A stretch of 36,324 nt of DNA from Phycisphaerales bacterium (GTDB lineage Bacteria; Planctomycetota; Phycisphaerae; Phycisphaerales; UBA1924). Of this stretch, positions 8,434 through 16,284 are shown in pieces; the stretch's first letter is position 1; the number at the start of each line of letters is the position of its first letter. A program made the translations under genes and the position numbers. The notes beneath the pieces were generated by a model. The model saw nothing but the letters and a program-made list of their open reading frames with translations, was not told the DNA's origin and made no database searches. The stretch covers positions 1-36,324 of the forward strand of contig JACVCS010000034.1 of NCBI GenBank assembly GCA_016741915.1, given 5' to 3'.

Positions 8434-8461
8434 GAACACCGCTTCTACTTTCCGAACACCG
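8434..8461. promoter_or_regulatory. Direct repeat GAACACCG, 20-bp period
   Basis: Two exact copies of GAACACCG start 20 bp apart (8434 and 8454), roughly two helical turns, about 95-120 bp upstream of the start of the leftward gene before lexA. The spacing places both on one face of the helix, as for a regulator binding site. Some LexA proteins use direct GTTC repeats, but the spacing here does not match the alphaproteobacterial form. Function is inferred only. Confidence 0.3.
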
Positions 8462-8493
8462 TCGCTTCCCAAACTTCGCCTGCCTGCCGACTC

Positions 8494-8517
8494 GATCGAG
8501 CAAACATGCTCTCGATC
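8494..8517. promoter_or_regulatory. Imperfect inverted repeat GATCGAGC / GCTCtCGATC
   Basis: The arms GATCGAGC and GCTCTCGATC (one bulged T) flank a 6-bp centre (AAACAT). The repeat lies about 155 bp upstream of the leftward gene before lexA. It is a candidate operator or a small hairpin; no regulator can be assigned. Confidence 0.3.
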
Positions 8518-8854
8518 TCTCTCTGTCATCGGCGGAGTGGTTTTGAACTCATCAGAAGTCTGGTGCCCGTTTGTTTGGGAAAGAATAGCCGATCATCGAC
8601 CACACTGCAAGGGTTCTGGACAGAATTTTTCCCGAAATCTGGTTTTTGCTCGGCAAGGGAAGCCCGTACACAACCCGTTGAGTACCCACACGCAGGGGTC
8701 ACAACCAATCGTGGATCCGACTTTTCCACAAACCGGGTCTCTTCGTCGTCATTTTTGACTTCGCCGTTATCGCTCTGGCTCACCAGTGCTCGGCGCTCGG
8801 GCGGCTTCTTCGCTCGCGGTCTGATCGTGGCGGTTGTTCGGGGGCTTGCTGCTT

Positions 8855-8870
8855 CGATCAAAGTTGATCG
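8855..8870. promoter_or_regulatory. Palindrome CGATCAAAGTTGATCG
   Basis: Two perfect 7-bp arms (CGATCAA and TTGATCG) are separated by 2 bp, in an AT-rich patch about 220 bp upstream of the agmatinase start. The form fits a dimeric helix-turn-helix operator. Which of the flanking genes it serves is unknown. Confidence 0.35.
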
Positions 8871-9088
8871 ATCAATCAAACGATCGCCAATGGACCCGAT
8901 GGTCGATCAGCGTCCGTCATGGGGCTGTGGTGGTCTGCGTTCGGCGCTGTGTTTGTTGCGGCCGACGCGCGGGTGGTGTTTGCCTGGTGCAGGCGCGTGG
9001 CGACGGGGCTGAGCGGTTGGGTTTTGGTGGCGTGCGTGGGACTGGGCCGTGCGGATGTTGGCTGGGTTCTTCTGCTACCATCGGGACT

Positions 9089-10168
9089 ATGGCGCCCTTT
9101 GATCCTGATGCCGCGGCTCATCCTGATGCGGGCATTTTCGGTTTGCCCGATACGCGCGACGATGCGCACGTGGTGCTCTTTCCGGTGCCGTTCGACGCGA
9201 CGACGTCGTACGGCGGGGGTACGCACCGCGGGCCGGCGGCGATCTTGAACGCCTCGGTGCAGGTGGACCTCTTCGACTTCCAGTTCGGGCGCATCTATAC
9301 CCAGGGCATTCACATGCTCCCGGAGCCCAAAGCCATCCTGAAGGCCTCGAAGGAAGCCCGGAAGTTGGCGGCACCGATCATCGCCAAGTGCGGGGCCGAC
9401 GCGAAGGACCGAAAGACCGTCGCGAAGATCGAGAAGGCCTGCGAGTTGGTGAACACGCACACGTACCACACCGCGTGGTCGGTGCTCGCTCAGGGGAAGG
9501 TGCCGGGGCTTGTGGGTGGCGATCACTCGACGCCTTTCGGGGCGATCCGCGCGTGCGCGGAGTATGTCGAACGACTGCAAGCAACAGAGCGGCGGTTGTC
9601 GCCCCGCGACAAGGGGCTGGGCATCCTGCACATCGACGCGCACATGGACCTGCGCCCGGCCTTTGAGGGGTTCAAGTACAGCCACGCGTCGATCATGTAC
9701 AACGTGCTCAGCGACATCCCCGAGGTCACGCGCCTAGTGCAGGTGGGCATCCGCGACTTTGGCGAGTTCGAGCACGACTTTGCCGAGAGTCAGGGGCGAC
9801 GGGTGGTGACGAACTACGACCTGGATTGGTCGACGCGGCTGAGCGAGGGCGAGAGTTTCTCGGCGCTGGCGGCGAAGGCCGTACGCGAACTGCCGCAGTA
9901 CGTGTACATCTCGTTCGATATCGACGGGCTCGATCCGAGCCTGTGCCCCAACACGGGCACGCCCGTCCCCGGCGGGTTGTCGTTCAATCAGGCGGCGGTC
10001 CTACTGAAGGCCCTGGTCGACGCTGGCAAGAAGGTCGTGGGCTTCGATCTGGTTGAGGTCTGCCCCAGCAACGACCCGAAACAGCCGGAGTGGGACGCGA
10101 ACGTCGGTGCCCGCGTGCTGTACAAGCTCTGCGGAGCGGCGATCGATCGCAGCGCTGCGGGGGTCTGA
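9089..10168 (+). CDS. Agmatinase/arginase-family ureohydrolase
   Basis: Ureohydrolases split guanidino compounds into urea and an amine using two Mn ions. The 359-residue product shows all the expected metal ligands: H146 in GGDHS, D183, H185 and D187 in DAHMD, and D277 and D279 in SFDIDGLDPS. The N-terminal TTSYGGGTHRGP and the later NTGTPVPGG are typical of the agmatinase side of the family. An inserted helix-rich stretch (about 80-135) is longer than in E. coli SpeB. The frame extends upstream to 8834, but that part does not look like ureohydrolase, so the ATG at 9089 is chosen. A terminator follows 52 nt after the stop. Agmatinase (polyamine synthesis) is most likely. Guanidine, guanidinobutyrate or formiminoglutamate hydrolase cannot be excluded. 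Confidence 0.88.
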   Translation: MAPFDPDAAAHPDAGIFGLPDTRDDAHVVLFPVPFDATTSYGGGTHRGPAAILNASVQVDLFDFQFGRIYTQGIHMLPEPKAILKASKEARKLAAPIIAKCGADAKDRKTVAKIEKACELVNTHTYHTAWSVLAQGKVPGLVGGDHSTPFGAIRACAEYVERLQATERRLSPRDKGLGILHIDAHMDLRPAFEGFKYSHASIMYNVLSDIPEVTRLVQVGIRDFGEFEHDFAESQGRRVVTNYDLDWSTRLSEGESFSALAAKAVRELPQYVYISFDIDGLDPSLCPNTGTPVPGGLSFNQAAVLLKALVDAGKKVVGFDLVEVCPSNDPKQPEWDANVGARVLYKLCGAAIDRSAAGV

Positions 10169-10220
10169 GTCAGACGCGATTCACGCTCGGCGTCAAGACA
10201 TCTTTGCACGAAGACGCGAA

Positions 10221-10245
10221 GGCTCGAAGGGATTCGGGCCTTTTT
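10221..10245 (+). terminator. Intrinsic terminator after the agmatinase gene
   Basis: An 8-bp stem (GGCTCGAA with TTCGGGCC, one G-U pair) and the 4-nt loop GGGA are followed directly by TTTTTCGTTTTC. Confidence 0.75.
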
Positions 10246-10258
10246 CGTTTTCTCTCAA

Positions 10259-10284
10259 CGCGGAGGTCGCGGAGAGCCGCGGAG
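10259..10284 (+). repeat. Triple CGCGGAG repeat, dispersed-repeat style
   Basis: Three copies of CGCGGAG start at 10259, 10268 and 10278. An upstream stretch at 10204-10224 (TTGCACGAAGACGCGAAGG) has the same flavour. The pattern resembles the short 'ACGCrGAGG'-type repeats scattered between genes in many bacterial genomes. Only one locus is visible here, so dispersal is inferred. Confidence 0.4.
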
Positions 10285-10341
10285 TCAACGCCGAGGGATA
10301 CGTTGATATTGAGGGTGTGAACCGCGGACGGTGCGGTTGAT

Positions 10342-10761
10342 TCACGCCTTGGTGGGTTCTTCCCAGCCGCCAGCTTCCTGGTCGTCGATCTCGGGGATCG
10401 GGTGTGCGGACTCGGCGGTGGCGATGGCGTCGGCGTTGGGCTGTTCGTGGGGCGGGATGAGGTTGAGCGTGCCGCAGGAAGGGCAGGCGATGCCATAGGC
10501 GGTCGGGGGGAGTTTGGAGAGGTCGCACCCGCAGCCGAGGCAGACGGGTTGCTTGAGGACCTGGGTGAGTTTGTTGACCGTCGCGGCGAGGGCCACGGCC
10601 GCCACGCCCACCGCGGGGACCCACGTGATGGTGGTGAGCGCGATCATCAGGCTGGTAGCGGCGGCGATCCCCACCGTGTACAGCAGGGCGCGCAAACGCA
10701 CCTTGCCCAGCAGCGTCTGACCCTTGTCAACCGCGAATCCGATGGATGAACGGATGTCCAC
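10342..10761 (-). CDS. Small membrane protein with C-terminal zinc ribbon
   Basis: A 139-residue protein of unknown function. After a short basic N-terminus (about 1-24) come two closely spaced hydrophobic helices (about 25-63: ALLYTVGIAAATSLMIAL and VPAVGVAAVALAA). A zinc-ribbon-like module follows with CLGC and CPSC pairs about 20 residues apart (about 74-97), and then an acidic tail. Such membrane-anchored zinc ribbons are common in planctomycetes and usually unassigned. The start is a GTG at 10761 without an obvious Shine-Dalgarno. The gene is divergent from the S46 peptidase gene, with 125 bp between them. Confidence 0.65.
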   Translation of the reverse strand: MDIRSSIGFAVDKGQTLLGKVRLRALLYTVGIAAATSLMIALTTITWVPAVGVAAVALAATVNKLTQVLKQPVCLGCGCDLSKLPPTAYGIACPSCGTLNLIPPHEQPNADAIATAESAHPIPEIDDQEAGGWEEPTKA

Positions 10762-10802
10762 GGAAGACTGTAGCCCGGGTCGAACGCGGAGTGTGGATCG
10801 GT

Positions 10803-10825
10803 GCCCGAGGCCCGTGGCTTCGGGC
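10803..10825. other. Strong hairpin in the divergent intergenic region
   Basis: A 10-bp stem (GCCCGAGGCC with GGCTTCGGGC, one G-U pair) has a 3-nt loop and no following T-run, so it is not a typical terminator. It lies 62 bp upstream of the S46 peptidase start, possibly in its leader RNA. Confidence 0.45.
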
Positions 10826-10886
10826 GTACACTCGGCCGGATTCTGCTTGTGTTTTCATCCGGTCTTCACACGCGGGAGTTTTCATC

Positions 10887-12989
10887 ATGATGCGTGATTG
10901 GCGCGTTGTCGGTCTGCGGTCGGTTGTCGGGCTCGCGGCCTCTTTGGCGGGGTGCTCGATGGCGTTCTTTGTTCAAGCCGCCCGCGCTGATGAAGGGATG
11001 TGGCTGATCAACGCGCTGCCCAAGGAGCAACTCGAAGATCGCTACGGGTTCGAGCCCTCGGCGGCGTGGCTGGAGAAGGCCCAGCACGCGGCGGTGAAGG
11101 TCGGGCAGGGCGGCAGCGGCTCGTTTGTTTCAGCGCGTGGACTCGTGATGACGAATCACCACGTCGCTTCGGAGGCGATCCAGAAACTCACCACGCCCGA
11201 GCGCAACCTCATGCGCGACGGGTTCATCGCCAAGAGCGAAGCGGAGGAACTCCGGGTTGAGGGGCAAGAGATCTCGATGCTCGTGGGCATCCGCGATGTG
11301 ACGAAGGAGATCAACGCCGCCGCGGAAAAGGACGCGGGGAACCCGCAGGCGGCGGAGGCGGCCCGGCAGGCGGAGATCGGGCGGATCGAGACCGAAGAAT
11401 CGAAGAAGAGCGGGCTGAACTGCCGGGTGGTGACGCTGTTTGGCGGCGGGCTCTATCACCTTTACAGCGTCAAACGCTTCACCGACGTTCGGCTGGTCTT
11501 CGCGCCGGAAGAGCTTGCGGCGAGCTACGGCGGCGATGCCGACAACTTTGAATACCCGCGCTTCGGGCTCGATATGGCCTTCTTCCGGGTGTATGAGAAT
11601 GGCAAGCCGTACGAGCCGAAGCACTTCTTCGCGTTCAACCCGAGCGGGGCGAAGGAGGGCGAGGCGGTCTTTGTGGTTGGTCACCCCGGGCGCACGCAGC
11701 GCCTGCTGACGGTGGACGATCTGCGCTTCCTTCGCGATTACGAGTACCCCGCGCGGCTGGCGGAGATCTGGCGGACTGAGGTGCACCTGCGCGAGTTCAT
11801 GGGACGCAGCAAGCGCAACGCCCTGGTGGCGGGTGATGAATACGACGGCGTCGCGAACAGCCGGAAGGCCCGGCAGGGTCAGCTCCGCGGGTTGCAGGAC
11901 CCGACGCTCATGAAGGCGAAGATCGAAGCCCAGGAGAAACTCTTTGACTCGCGTATGCCCGAGGTGCAACGGGCCGTGAGCGCGGTGGCGGCGCTGAGCG
12001 CGGCGAAGAAGCCCTGGCGCGAGGGGATTTCGCAGTTCATTCTGCTCAACCGCGGCATGCCCGGGGAGCTGTCCTCGCGGGCGCTGAAGTTGGTTCTTCG
12101 CAGCGAAGAGATCACGCGTGATTCGGCGCAGCGGCTGCGCGAGTTCCGCGATGCGCGGCTGGAGGAGACCGATGAGGACATCCTGAATGATGTGCCGATG
12201 GACGAGGCCTTCGAAACGGCGCTGCTGAGCTCGTGGCTGTCGCGGATTGTCGAACTCCGCGGCGGCGACGATCAGCTCGTGCGGTCGATTCTCGGGAATC
12301 AAACCGCGCAGCGTGTGGCGTATGATGCCATCAGCGGCACCAAACTGAAGGACCAGTCCGAACGCAAGCGGTTACTGCTGGGCGGGGCGGATGCGATCAA
12401 GGATTCGACGGACCCGCTGATTGTGCTGGCGCGGAAGGTTGCCCCGGCCGTGAGCGCCATCCGCAAGGGCTATGAGCGGACGGTCGAGCCCGCGGAGCGT
12501 GAGGCGTACGCCCGGCTGGCGGAGGCGCGCTTCAAGGTGCTGGGGCAGAGCGTGGCGCCCGACGCCACGGGCACCCTGCGTGTGAGTTTCGGCGCTGTGA
12601 AGGGGTACACACAGGACGGCGAGCAGATCCCGGCGTTCACGACGTTACAGGGCTTGCTCGACCGCGCGAAGAAGCACGAGGGCGAGGCGGAGTATGCGCT
12701 GGTGCCGCGGTTCCAGGCGGCGGCGGGGAAGTTCAACCCCGCTACGCCGTACAACTTTGTGTGCACGGCGGACATCATCGGGGGCAACTCGGGCTCTCCG
12801 GTGCTGAACGCCAAGGGCGAGGTTGTCGGGCTGATCTTCGATGGCAACATCGAGTCACTGCCCAACGCGTTCCTGTACAGCGAGGAGCGGGCGCGGGCGG
12901 TATCGGTGGACGTGCGGGCGATTCTTGAGTCGCTGCGCGTGGTCTATGACGCCAAGGGCCTGTTGACCGAGCTGGAGACCGGCAAGTGA
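10887..12989 (+). CDS. S46-family dipeptidyl-peptidase (DPP7/DPP11 type)
   Basis: S46 enzymes are exported serine exopeptidases that release dipeptides from oligopeptides. The 700-residue product begins with a signal peptide (about 1-34, ending AARA), and the mature part starts near DEGMWLIN, a typical S46 opening. The triad is visible: the TNHH motif at 89-92, the Asp in the YGGDADNFEYPR segment, and S635 in GGNSGSP. Eighteen residues after the serine is G653 (FDGN), where DPP7-type enzymes have Gly and the acidic-specific DPP11 has Arg. This argues for broad or hydrophobic specificity. The ATG at 10887 has GGGAG 8 nt upstream; the frame open upstream of it lacks protein character. Its stop overlaps the permease start by 4 nt. 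It probably acts in the periplasm. Confidence 0.92.
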   Translation: MMRDWRVVGLRSVVGLAASLAGCSMAFFVQAARADEGMWLINALPKEQLEDRYGFEPSAAWLEKAQHAAVKVGQGGSGSFVSARGLVMTNHHVASEAIQKLTTPERNLMRDGFIAKSEAEELRVEGQEISMLVGIRDVTKEINAAAEKDAGNPQAAEAARQAEIGRIETEESKKSGLNCRVVTLFGGGLYHLYSVKRFTDVRLVFAPEELAASYGGDADNFEYPRFGLDMAFFRVYENGKPYEPKHFFAFNPSGAKEGEAVFVVGHPGRTQRLLTVDDLRFLRDYEYPARLAEIWRTEVHLREFMGRSKRNALVAGDEYDGVANSRKARQGQLRGLQDPTLMKAKIEAQEKLFDSRMPEVQRAVSAVAALSAAKKPWREGISQFILLNRGMPGELSSRALKLVLRSEEITRDSAQRLREFRDARLEETDEDILNDVPMDEAFETALLSSWLSRIVELRGGDDQLVRSILGNQTAQRVAYDAISGTKLKDQSERKRLLLGGADAIKDSTDPLIVLARKVAPAVSAIRKGYERTVEPAEREAYARLAEARFKVLGQSVAPDATGTLRVSFGAVKGYTQDGEQIPAFTTLQGLLDRAKKHEGEAEYALVPRFQAAAGKFNPATPYNFVCTADIIGGNSGSPVLNAKGEVVGLIFDGNIESLPNAFLYSEERARAVSVDVRAILESLRVVYDAKGLLTELETGK

Positions 12990-14404
12990 GCAGTCCCGCG
13001 AGCCCTTCAAAGCCCGACGGATCGGAGGGCTTGAAGATCGGCGGCGAGAATCGAAGCACCGCGGCCCTTCCGCGGACGGTTGGGTTCATCGGTGCCAGCG
13101 GCGTGATGATCGGTGTGTGTATCGGCTCGGGGATTTTCAACACCCCGCCGGGCATCGCGGGGCAGATCTCCGGGTTGTGGCTGACGCTGCTCTGCTGGGG
13201 CGTTGGCGGTGTGCTGGCGCTCTTCGGTGCGATGACGTACGCGGAGATGGGCGCAATGTTCCCGCAGTCGGGCGGGGTGTACGTCTTTCTGCGCGAGGCG
13301 TACGGGCGCGCGGTGGCGTTTGTCTTTGGGTGGAGTTACATGCTGATCTCCAAGCCGCTGGCGGCGGCGGGGATCGCGACGGTTTTTTCGTCGCACCTGC
13401 TGGCGCTCTTCGGCGGCGTGCCCAAGAACGCGAGCGGACAACCCGTGTCATGGGTGCCGATCGCGGTGACGTGCGTGCTGCTGATCGTCAGCACGTGGCT
13501 GAACGCACGGGGCACGTCCCTTGGGGCGCGCGTTGCCACCGGGCTGACGGCGCTGAAGATCGCCGGGCTCTTGGGCATCGTCGTCGCGGCGTGCGTGGTT
13601 TCGCCGAAGGCGGTTGAGTTCACCGAAGCGGCGATGAAGCCGACGACGCTTGTCGGCGCGATGGTGACGATCTTCGCCGCGGTGATGTGGACGTACGACG
13701 GCTGGGCGGACGTTGGTGCGATTGCGGGGGACGTGAAGGAGCCCTCGAAGACGCTGCCGCGGGTGTTCATTCTGGGGACGCTGGGGATCATGGCGATCTA
13801 CCTCTCGGTGAACGCGGCGTACTTCGCGCTCTTGCCCGAGTCGGCGATCCGCAGCGGCAGCGAGCGCAATCCGCTGGCGGAGATGGTCGGCGCGTCGATC
13901 GCGGGGAGCGCCGGTGCGGGCGTGCTGCTGGGGTTGGTTGCGCTGTCCACACTCGGTAGCACACACGGGTCGATCCTCACGGGCGCGCGAGTGACGTTTC
14001 AGCAGGCCCGCGACGGGCTGATGTTCGCGTTCCTCGGCTCGCTCCACCCGACACGAAAGACCCCGGCGGTTGCGCTCTGGGTGCAGTGCGGGCTCTCGTG
14101 CGCGTCGGTGATGGTCTATCAGACGTTCACCACGCTGGCGGGCGGGTTCGTGTTCTCGATGTGGCTGTTCTACACCCTTGCGGGTGTGGCGATCTTCGTC
14201 TTGCGGGTGAAACGCCCGGACGTTCAGAGGCCGTATCGATGCTGGGGGTATCCGCTGGTTCCGGGTCTGTTTGTGCTGGCGGGGAGCTCGATGACCGTGC
14301 TGACCATGACGAAAGATACCGGCGAGAAGCTCGTGTGGCTGGGAATTCTGCTTGCCGGTTTCCCGGTGTATGCGGCGTGGAACTGGCTCAAGATCGCGAA
14401 ATGA
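12986..14404 (+). CDS. APC-family amino-acid permease
   Basis: A 472-residue inner-membrane transporter. The first transmembrane helix carries the APC substrate-binding signature (SGVMIGVCIGSGIFNTPPG, near 35-53), followed by about eleven further hydrophobic segments, which is the LeuT-fold arrangement of this superfamily. Motifs such as YAEMGAMFPQSGGVYVFLREAYG match the amino-acid-polyamine and LAT-type branch. The GTG start overlaps the stop of the S46 peptidase gene (GTGA), which implies translational coupling. The pair could degrade peptides outside the cytoplasm and import the products, though the peptidase releases dipeptides and this permease is expected to carry single amino acids. 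The substrate cannot be read from the sequence. Confidence 0.9.
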   Translation: MSSPASPSKPDGSEGLKIGGENRSTAALPRTVGFIGASGVMIGVCIGSGIFNTPPGIAGQISGLWLTLLCWGVGGVLALFGAMTYAEMGAMFPQSGGVYVFLREAYGRAVAFVFGWSYMLISKPLAAAGIATVFSSHLLALFGGVPKNASGQPVSWVPIAVTCVLLIVSTWLNARGTSLGARVATGLTALKIAGLLGIVVAACVVSPKAVEFTEAAMKPTTLVGAMVTIFAAVMWTYDGWADVGAIAGDVKEPSKTLPRVFILGTLGIMAIYLSVNAAYFALLPESAIRSGSERNPLAEMVGASIAGSAGAGVLLGLVALSTLGSTHGSILTGARVTFQQARDGLMFAFLGSLHPTRKTPAVALWVQCGLSCASVMVYQTFTTLAGGFVFSMWLFYTLAGVAIFVLRVKRPDVQRPYRCWGYPLVPGLFVLAGSSMTVLTMTKDTGEKLVWLGILLAGFPVYAAWNWLKIAK

Positions 14405-14455
14405 TGGCGGTCACCGGTGCGAATCCCTGATTTCTTCGCTGAGGAACGAAATCTC

Positions 14456-14484
14456 GGTGAAGCCCTGCGTTTCAAGGGTTCACC
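14456..14484 (+). terminator. Bulged hairpin after the permease gene
   Basis: The arms GGTGAAgCCCT and AGGGTTCACC pair over ten bases with one bulged G and an 8-nt loop. There is no T-run, so intrinsic termination is uncertain. It could equally be a leader hairpin of the following gene, whose start is 40 nt away. Confidence 0.35.
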
Positions 14485-14523
14485 GCAGTTGCCCAGAGGG
14501 GCATCCCGGCGCACACTTCACGT

Positions 14524-15972
14524 ATGAAGAACGCTCTTCGGCATGCGTCCGTCCCAGTCGCGATCGCTTCGGCCGCGGTGCTCATGCTGTCCGCAGGCGC
14601 GATGGGCCAGGCCTCTCAGCGGACGATCTTCGTCGCGAACAACGGCAACCTCGAAGGCGCCGTCACAGGGTTCACCATCGACGCGCAGAACCGCCCGGTC
14701 TTCGTCAGCAAGACCGTCATCGGCACCACGCCCTCGACCGCCAACCCCGTTGGGGGCACCAACGCCGACGGGATCTCCATCACCCCCGACGGCAAGTTCC
14801 TCGCCACCAGCCACACCACGGCCCTGACGACCGAGCAGATCACCGTGCTGCAGGTCAACAGCGACTCAACCACATCGATCGTCGGGACGTTCCTGACGCC
14901 CGACTCGCCGCTCGATCTGGTTTGGCTGAACGACACCACCCTCGCCGTCACGCGCACGCGCACCAGCGGCACCAACGAGATCATCGTCTACCGCTACGAC
15001 CGCACCGCGAACACGATGACCGAGATCGACCGCGAACCCGCGGGCACATTCTGCACCGAACTGCTCGTCGATGCCCCGCGAAGTCGCCTTTTCTCCAACA
15101 GCACCACCGAGGGCACCCTCCGCGTCTGGAACATCAACCCCGACGGCACCATCACCAACCTGGAAACCCAGTTCGTCGGCCCGTACTTCTTTGGCATGTC
15201 CATCACCAACGACGGGCTGCACTTCTACAGCGGCGTAGGCACATCCAACGGCAGCAACGTCGTCACCCATCTGCTCATCGATCCCGTTACGGCCGCCATC
15301 ACCGGCGCTGACCCTGCGTACACCATTTCGGGCGGCGGGGCCCCGGCCTTTACCGCCCTCTCCACCGACGACCGCATCCTCTTCGTCGGGCACAACACCG
15401 GCAGCGAGGTCTACAGCCTCCTGCGCGATCCCGCGACGGGCCTGCTGACCAACACCGGCAACTTCGTCGACATCGGTGATCAGGGCGGCATCGGCAACAT
15501 CCGCACATACCCCGGTCACCTCGTCGTCACGCGTGACTCGTCGTTCTCTTCATCAACGCCCCGCGGCATTCGCATCTTCGCCATCAGCGAGCAAGGTCAG
15601 TTCACGCCGACGAGCGACTTCGTGTCTTCCGGTGCCTCGGCCCCGAACAACATGGTCATCTGGTCGCCGCGGTCGAACGTGGTTGGCTGCAACCCCGCCG
15701 ACATCGCCGACGATCAGGGCACGCCGCTGCCGGGCAGTCCAAACGTCCCGAACGCGGGCGTGAACGAGGGCGATTACAACGCGTTCTTCTCGGCAAGCGG
15801 GTACTTTGAACATGCCAGCCAGGGCGTTCTCGCGGTCGGCAAGTTCTGCGACATCGCCGACGATCAGGGCACGCCCAAGCCGCCGTTCGGCAACCCCGTC
15901 GGCGCGAACACCGGCGTGAACGAGGGCGATTACAACTGCTTCTTCAACAACCTCTTCCTCCCCTGCGGCTGA
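14524..15972 (+). CDS. Secreted beta-propeller-like protein with two dockerin-like modules
   Basis: A 482-residue exported protein. Residues 1-29 form a signal peptide (basic start, hydrophobic core VAIASAAVLMLSAGAMG, then QAS). Residues 30-380 contain repeated strand-turn units such as RTIFVANNGNLEGAVTGF, DGKFLATSHT and LHFYSGVGTSN, like YncE/lactonase-type seven-bladed propellers. The C-terminal ~95 residues are two tandem modules starting near 388 and 441. Each has DIADDQGTP, a proline-rich loop, then GVNEGDYN and aromatic residues, ending in CG. The DxxDDxG...GVNEGD pattern resembles the calcium loop of dockerin repeats with an insertion. The same module pair ends the next gene. The catalytic or binding role is unknown; surface attachment or scaffolding is an inference. 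Confidence 0.8.
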   Translation: MKNALRHASVPVAIASAAVLMLSAGAMGQASQRTIFVANNGNLEGAVTGFTIDAQNRPVFVSKTVIGTTPSTANPVGGTNADGISITPDGKFLATSHTTALTTEQITVLQVNSDSTTSIVGTFLTPDSPLDLVWLNDTTLAVTRTRTSGTNEIIVYRYDRTANTMTEIDREPAGTFCTELLVDAPRSRLFSNSTTEGTLRVWNINPDGTITNLETQFVGPYFFGMSITNDGLHFYSGVGTSNGSNVVTHLLIDPVTAAITGADPAYTISGGGAPAFTALSTDDRILFVGHNTGSEVYSLLRDPATGLLTNTGNFVDIGDQGGIGNIRTYPGHLVVTRDSSFSSSTPRGIRIFAISEQGQFTPTSDFVSSGASAPNNMVIWSPRSNVVGCNPADIADDQGTPLPGSPNVPNAGVNEGDYNAFFSASGYFEHASQGVLAVGKFCDIADDQGTPKPPFGNPVGANTGVNEGDYNCFFNNLFLPCG

Positions 15973-16284
15973 ATCAGCCGCTGGCGACCAACGCGAACGC
16001 GCGATCGCACGCGACCTCCGCCGCAGAGTTCGCATCTCCATCTTCTCCCGATCGCCCAACTTGCTCAGTTCAACACAGTCCGCTGTTTCGATGTTCGAGG
16101 TTCTTCTGTCCGCCCTTCAGTTCGGCTTGTGTTGTGGAATCGGGTGTTTTCTTTGTCGAATCGAGTGGTTTGGATGGTCGCAATCTCTACGAAGGGTGCC
16201 ATACTTCCGTATTCCACTCGCTGGGGTTGATGCGACGGTTGGAAGCCGATGTCCATCATCGGCGGTTTTCCTATGAGGCCCACC
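15973..16284. other. 312-bp intergenic region between the two module-bearing genes
   Basis: No gene or terminator with a T-run was seen. The part from about 16060 is less GC-rich and holds a 21-bp-period direct repeat, so it probably carries the promoter of the downstream gene. Confidence 0.5.
16137..16171. promoter_or_regulatory. Direct repeat, 21-bp period
   Basis: GAATCGGGTGTTTT (16137) and GAATCGAGTGGTTT (16158) match at 12 of 14 positions and start 21 bp apart, two helical turns. This is a plausible tandem activator site about 115-150 bp upstream of the downstream secreted-protein gene. No regulator can be named. Confidence 0.35.

Larger units (their letters stand above)
8343..9088. other. 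746-bp intergenic region between divergent genes
   Basis: A long region between the leftward lexA-side gene and the rightward agmatinase gene. Its middle (about 8400-8760) is visibly poorer in GC than the surroundings. It holds direct repeats, two inverted repeats and one DnaA-box-like TTTTCCACA (8723-8731). Open frames on both strands are compositionally poor and unrecognised. The upstream extension of the agmatinase frame (from 8834) is not conserved-looking protein. Confidence 0.6.

Noticed and set aside
8526-8879. Leftward 117-codon frame in the intergenic region
   Set aside because: No ribosome-binding site, no recognisable features, and its start lies next to a palindrome; likely chance.
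8343-8880. Replication origin near the AT-richer intergenic region
   Set aside because: Only one DnaA-box-like site (TTTTCCACA) was found, there is no dnaA, dnaN or gidA nearby, and the skew change is not clean.
7658-9012. Long rightward open frames opposite the lexA-side gene
   Set aside because: The translations are Pro/Ser/Thr-rich with no domain and lie antisense to the better-supported leftward gene.
8834-9088. N-terminal extension of the agmatinase-family protein
   Set aside because: The extra 85 residues are Cys/Gly/Arg-rich and unlike any ureohydrolase; the ATG at 9089 gives the normal N-terminus.
11046-11062. tRNA-like GGGTTCGAGCCC motif
   Set aside because: It lies within the S46 peptidase coding sequence and no cloverleaf can be formed around it.
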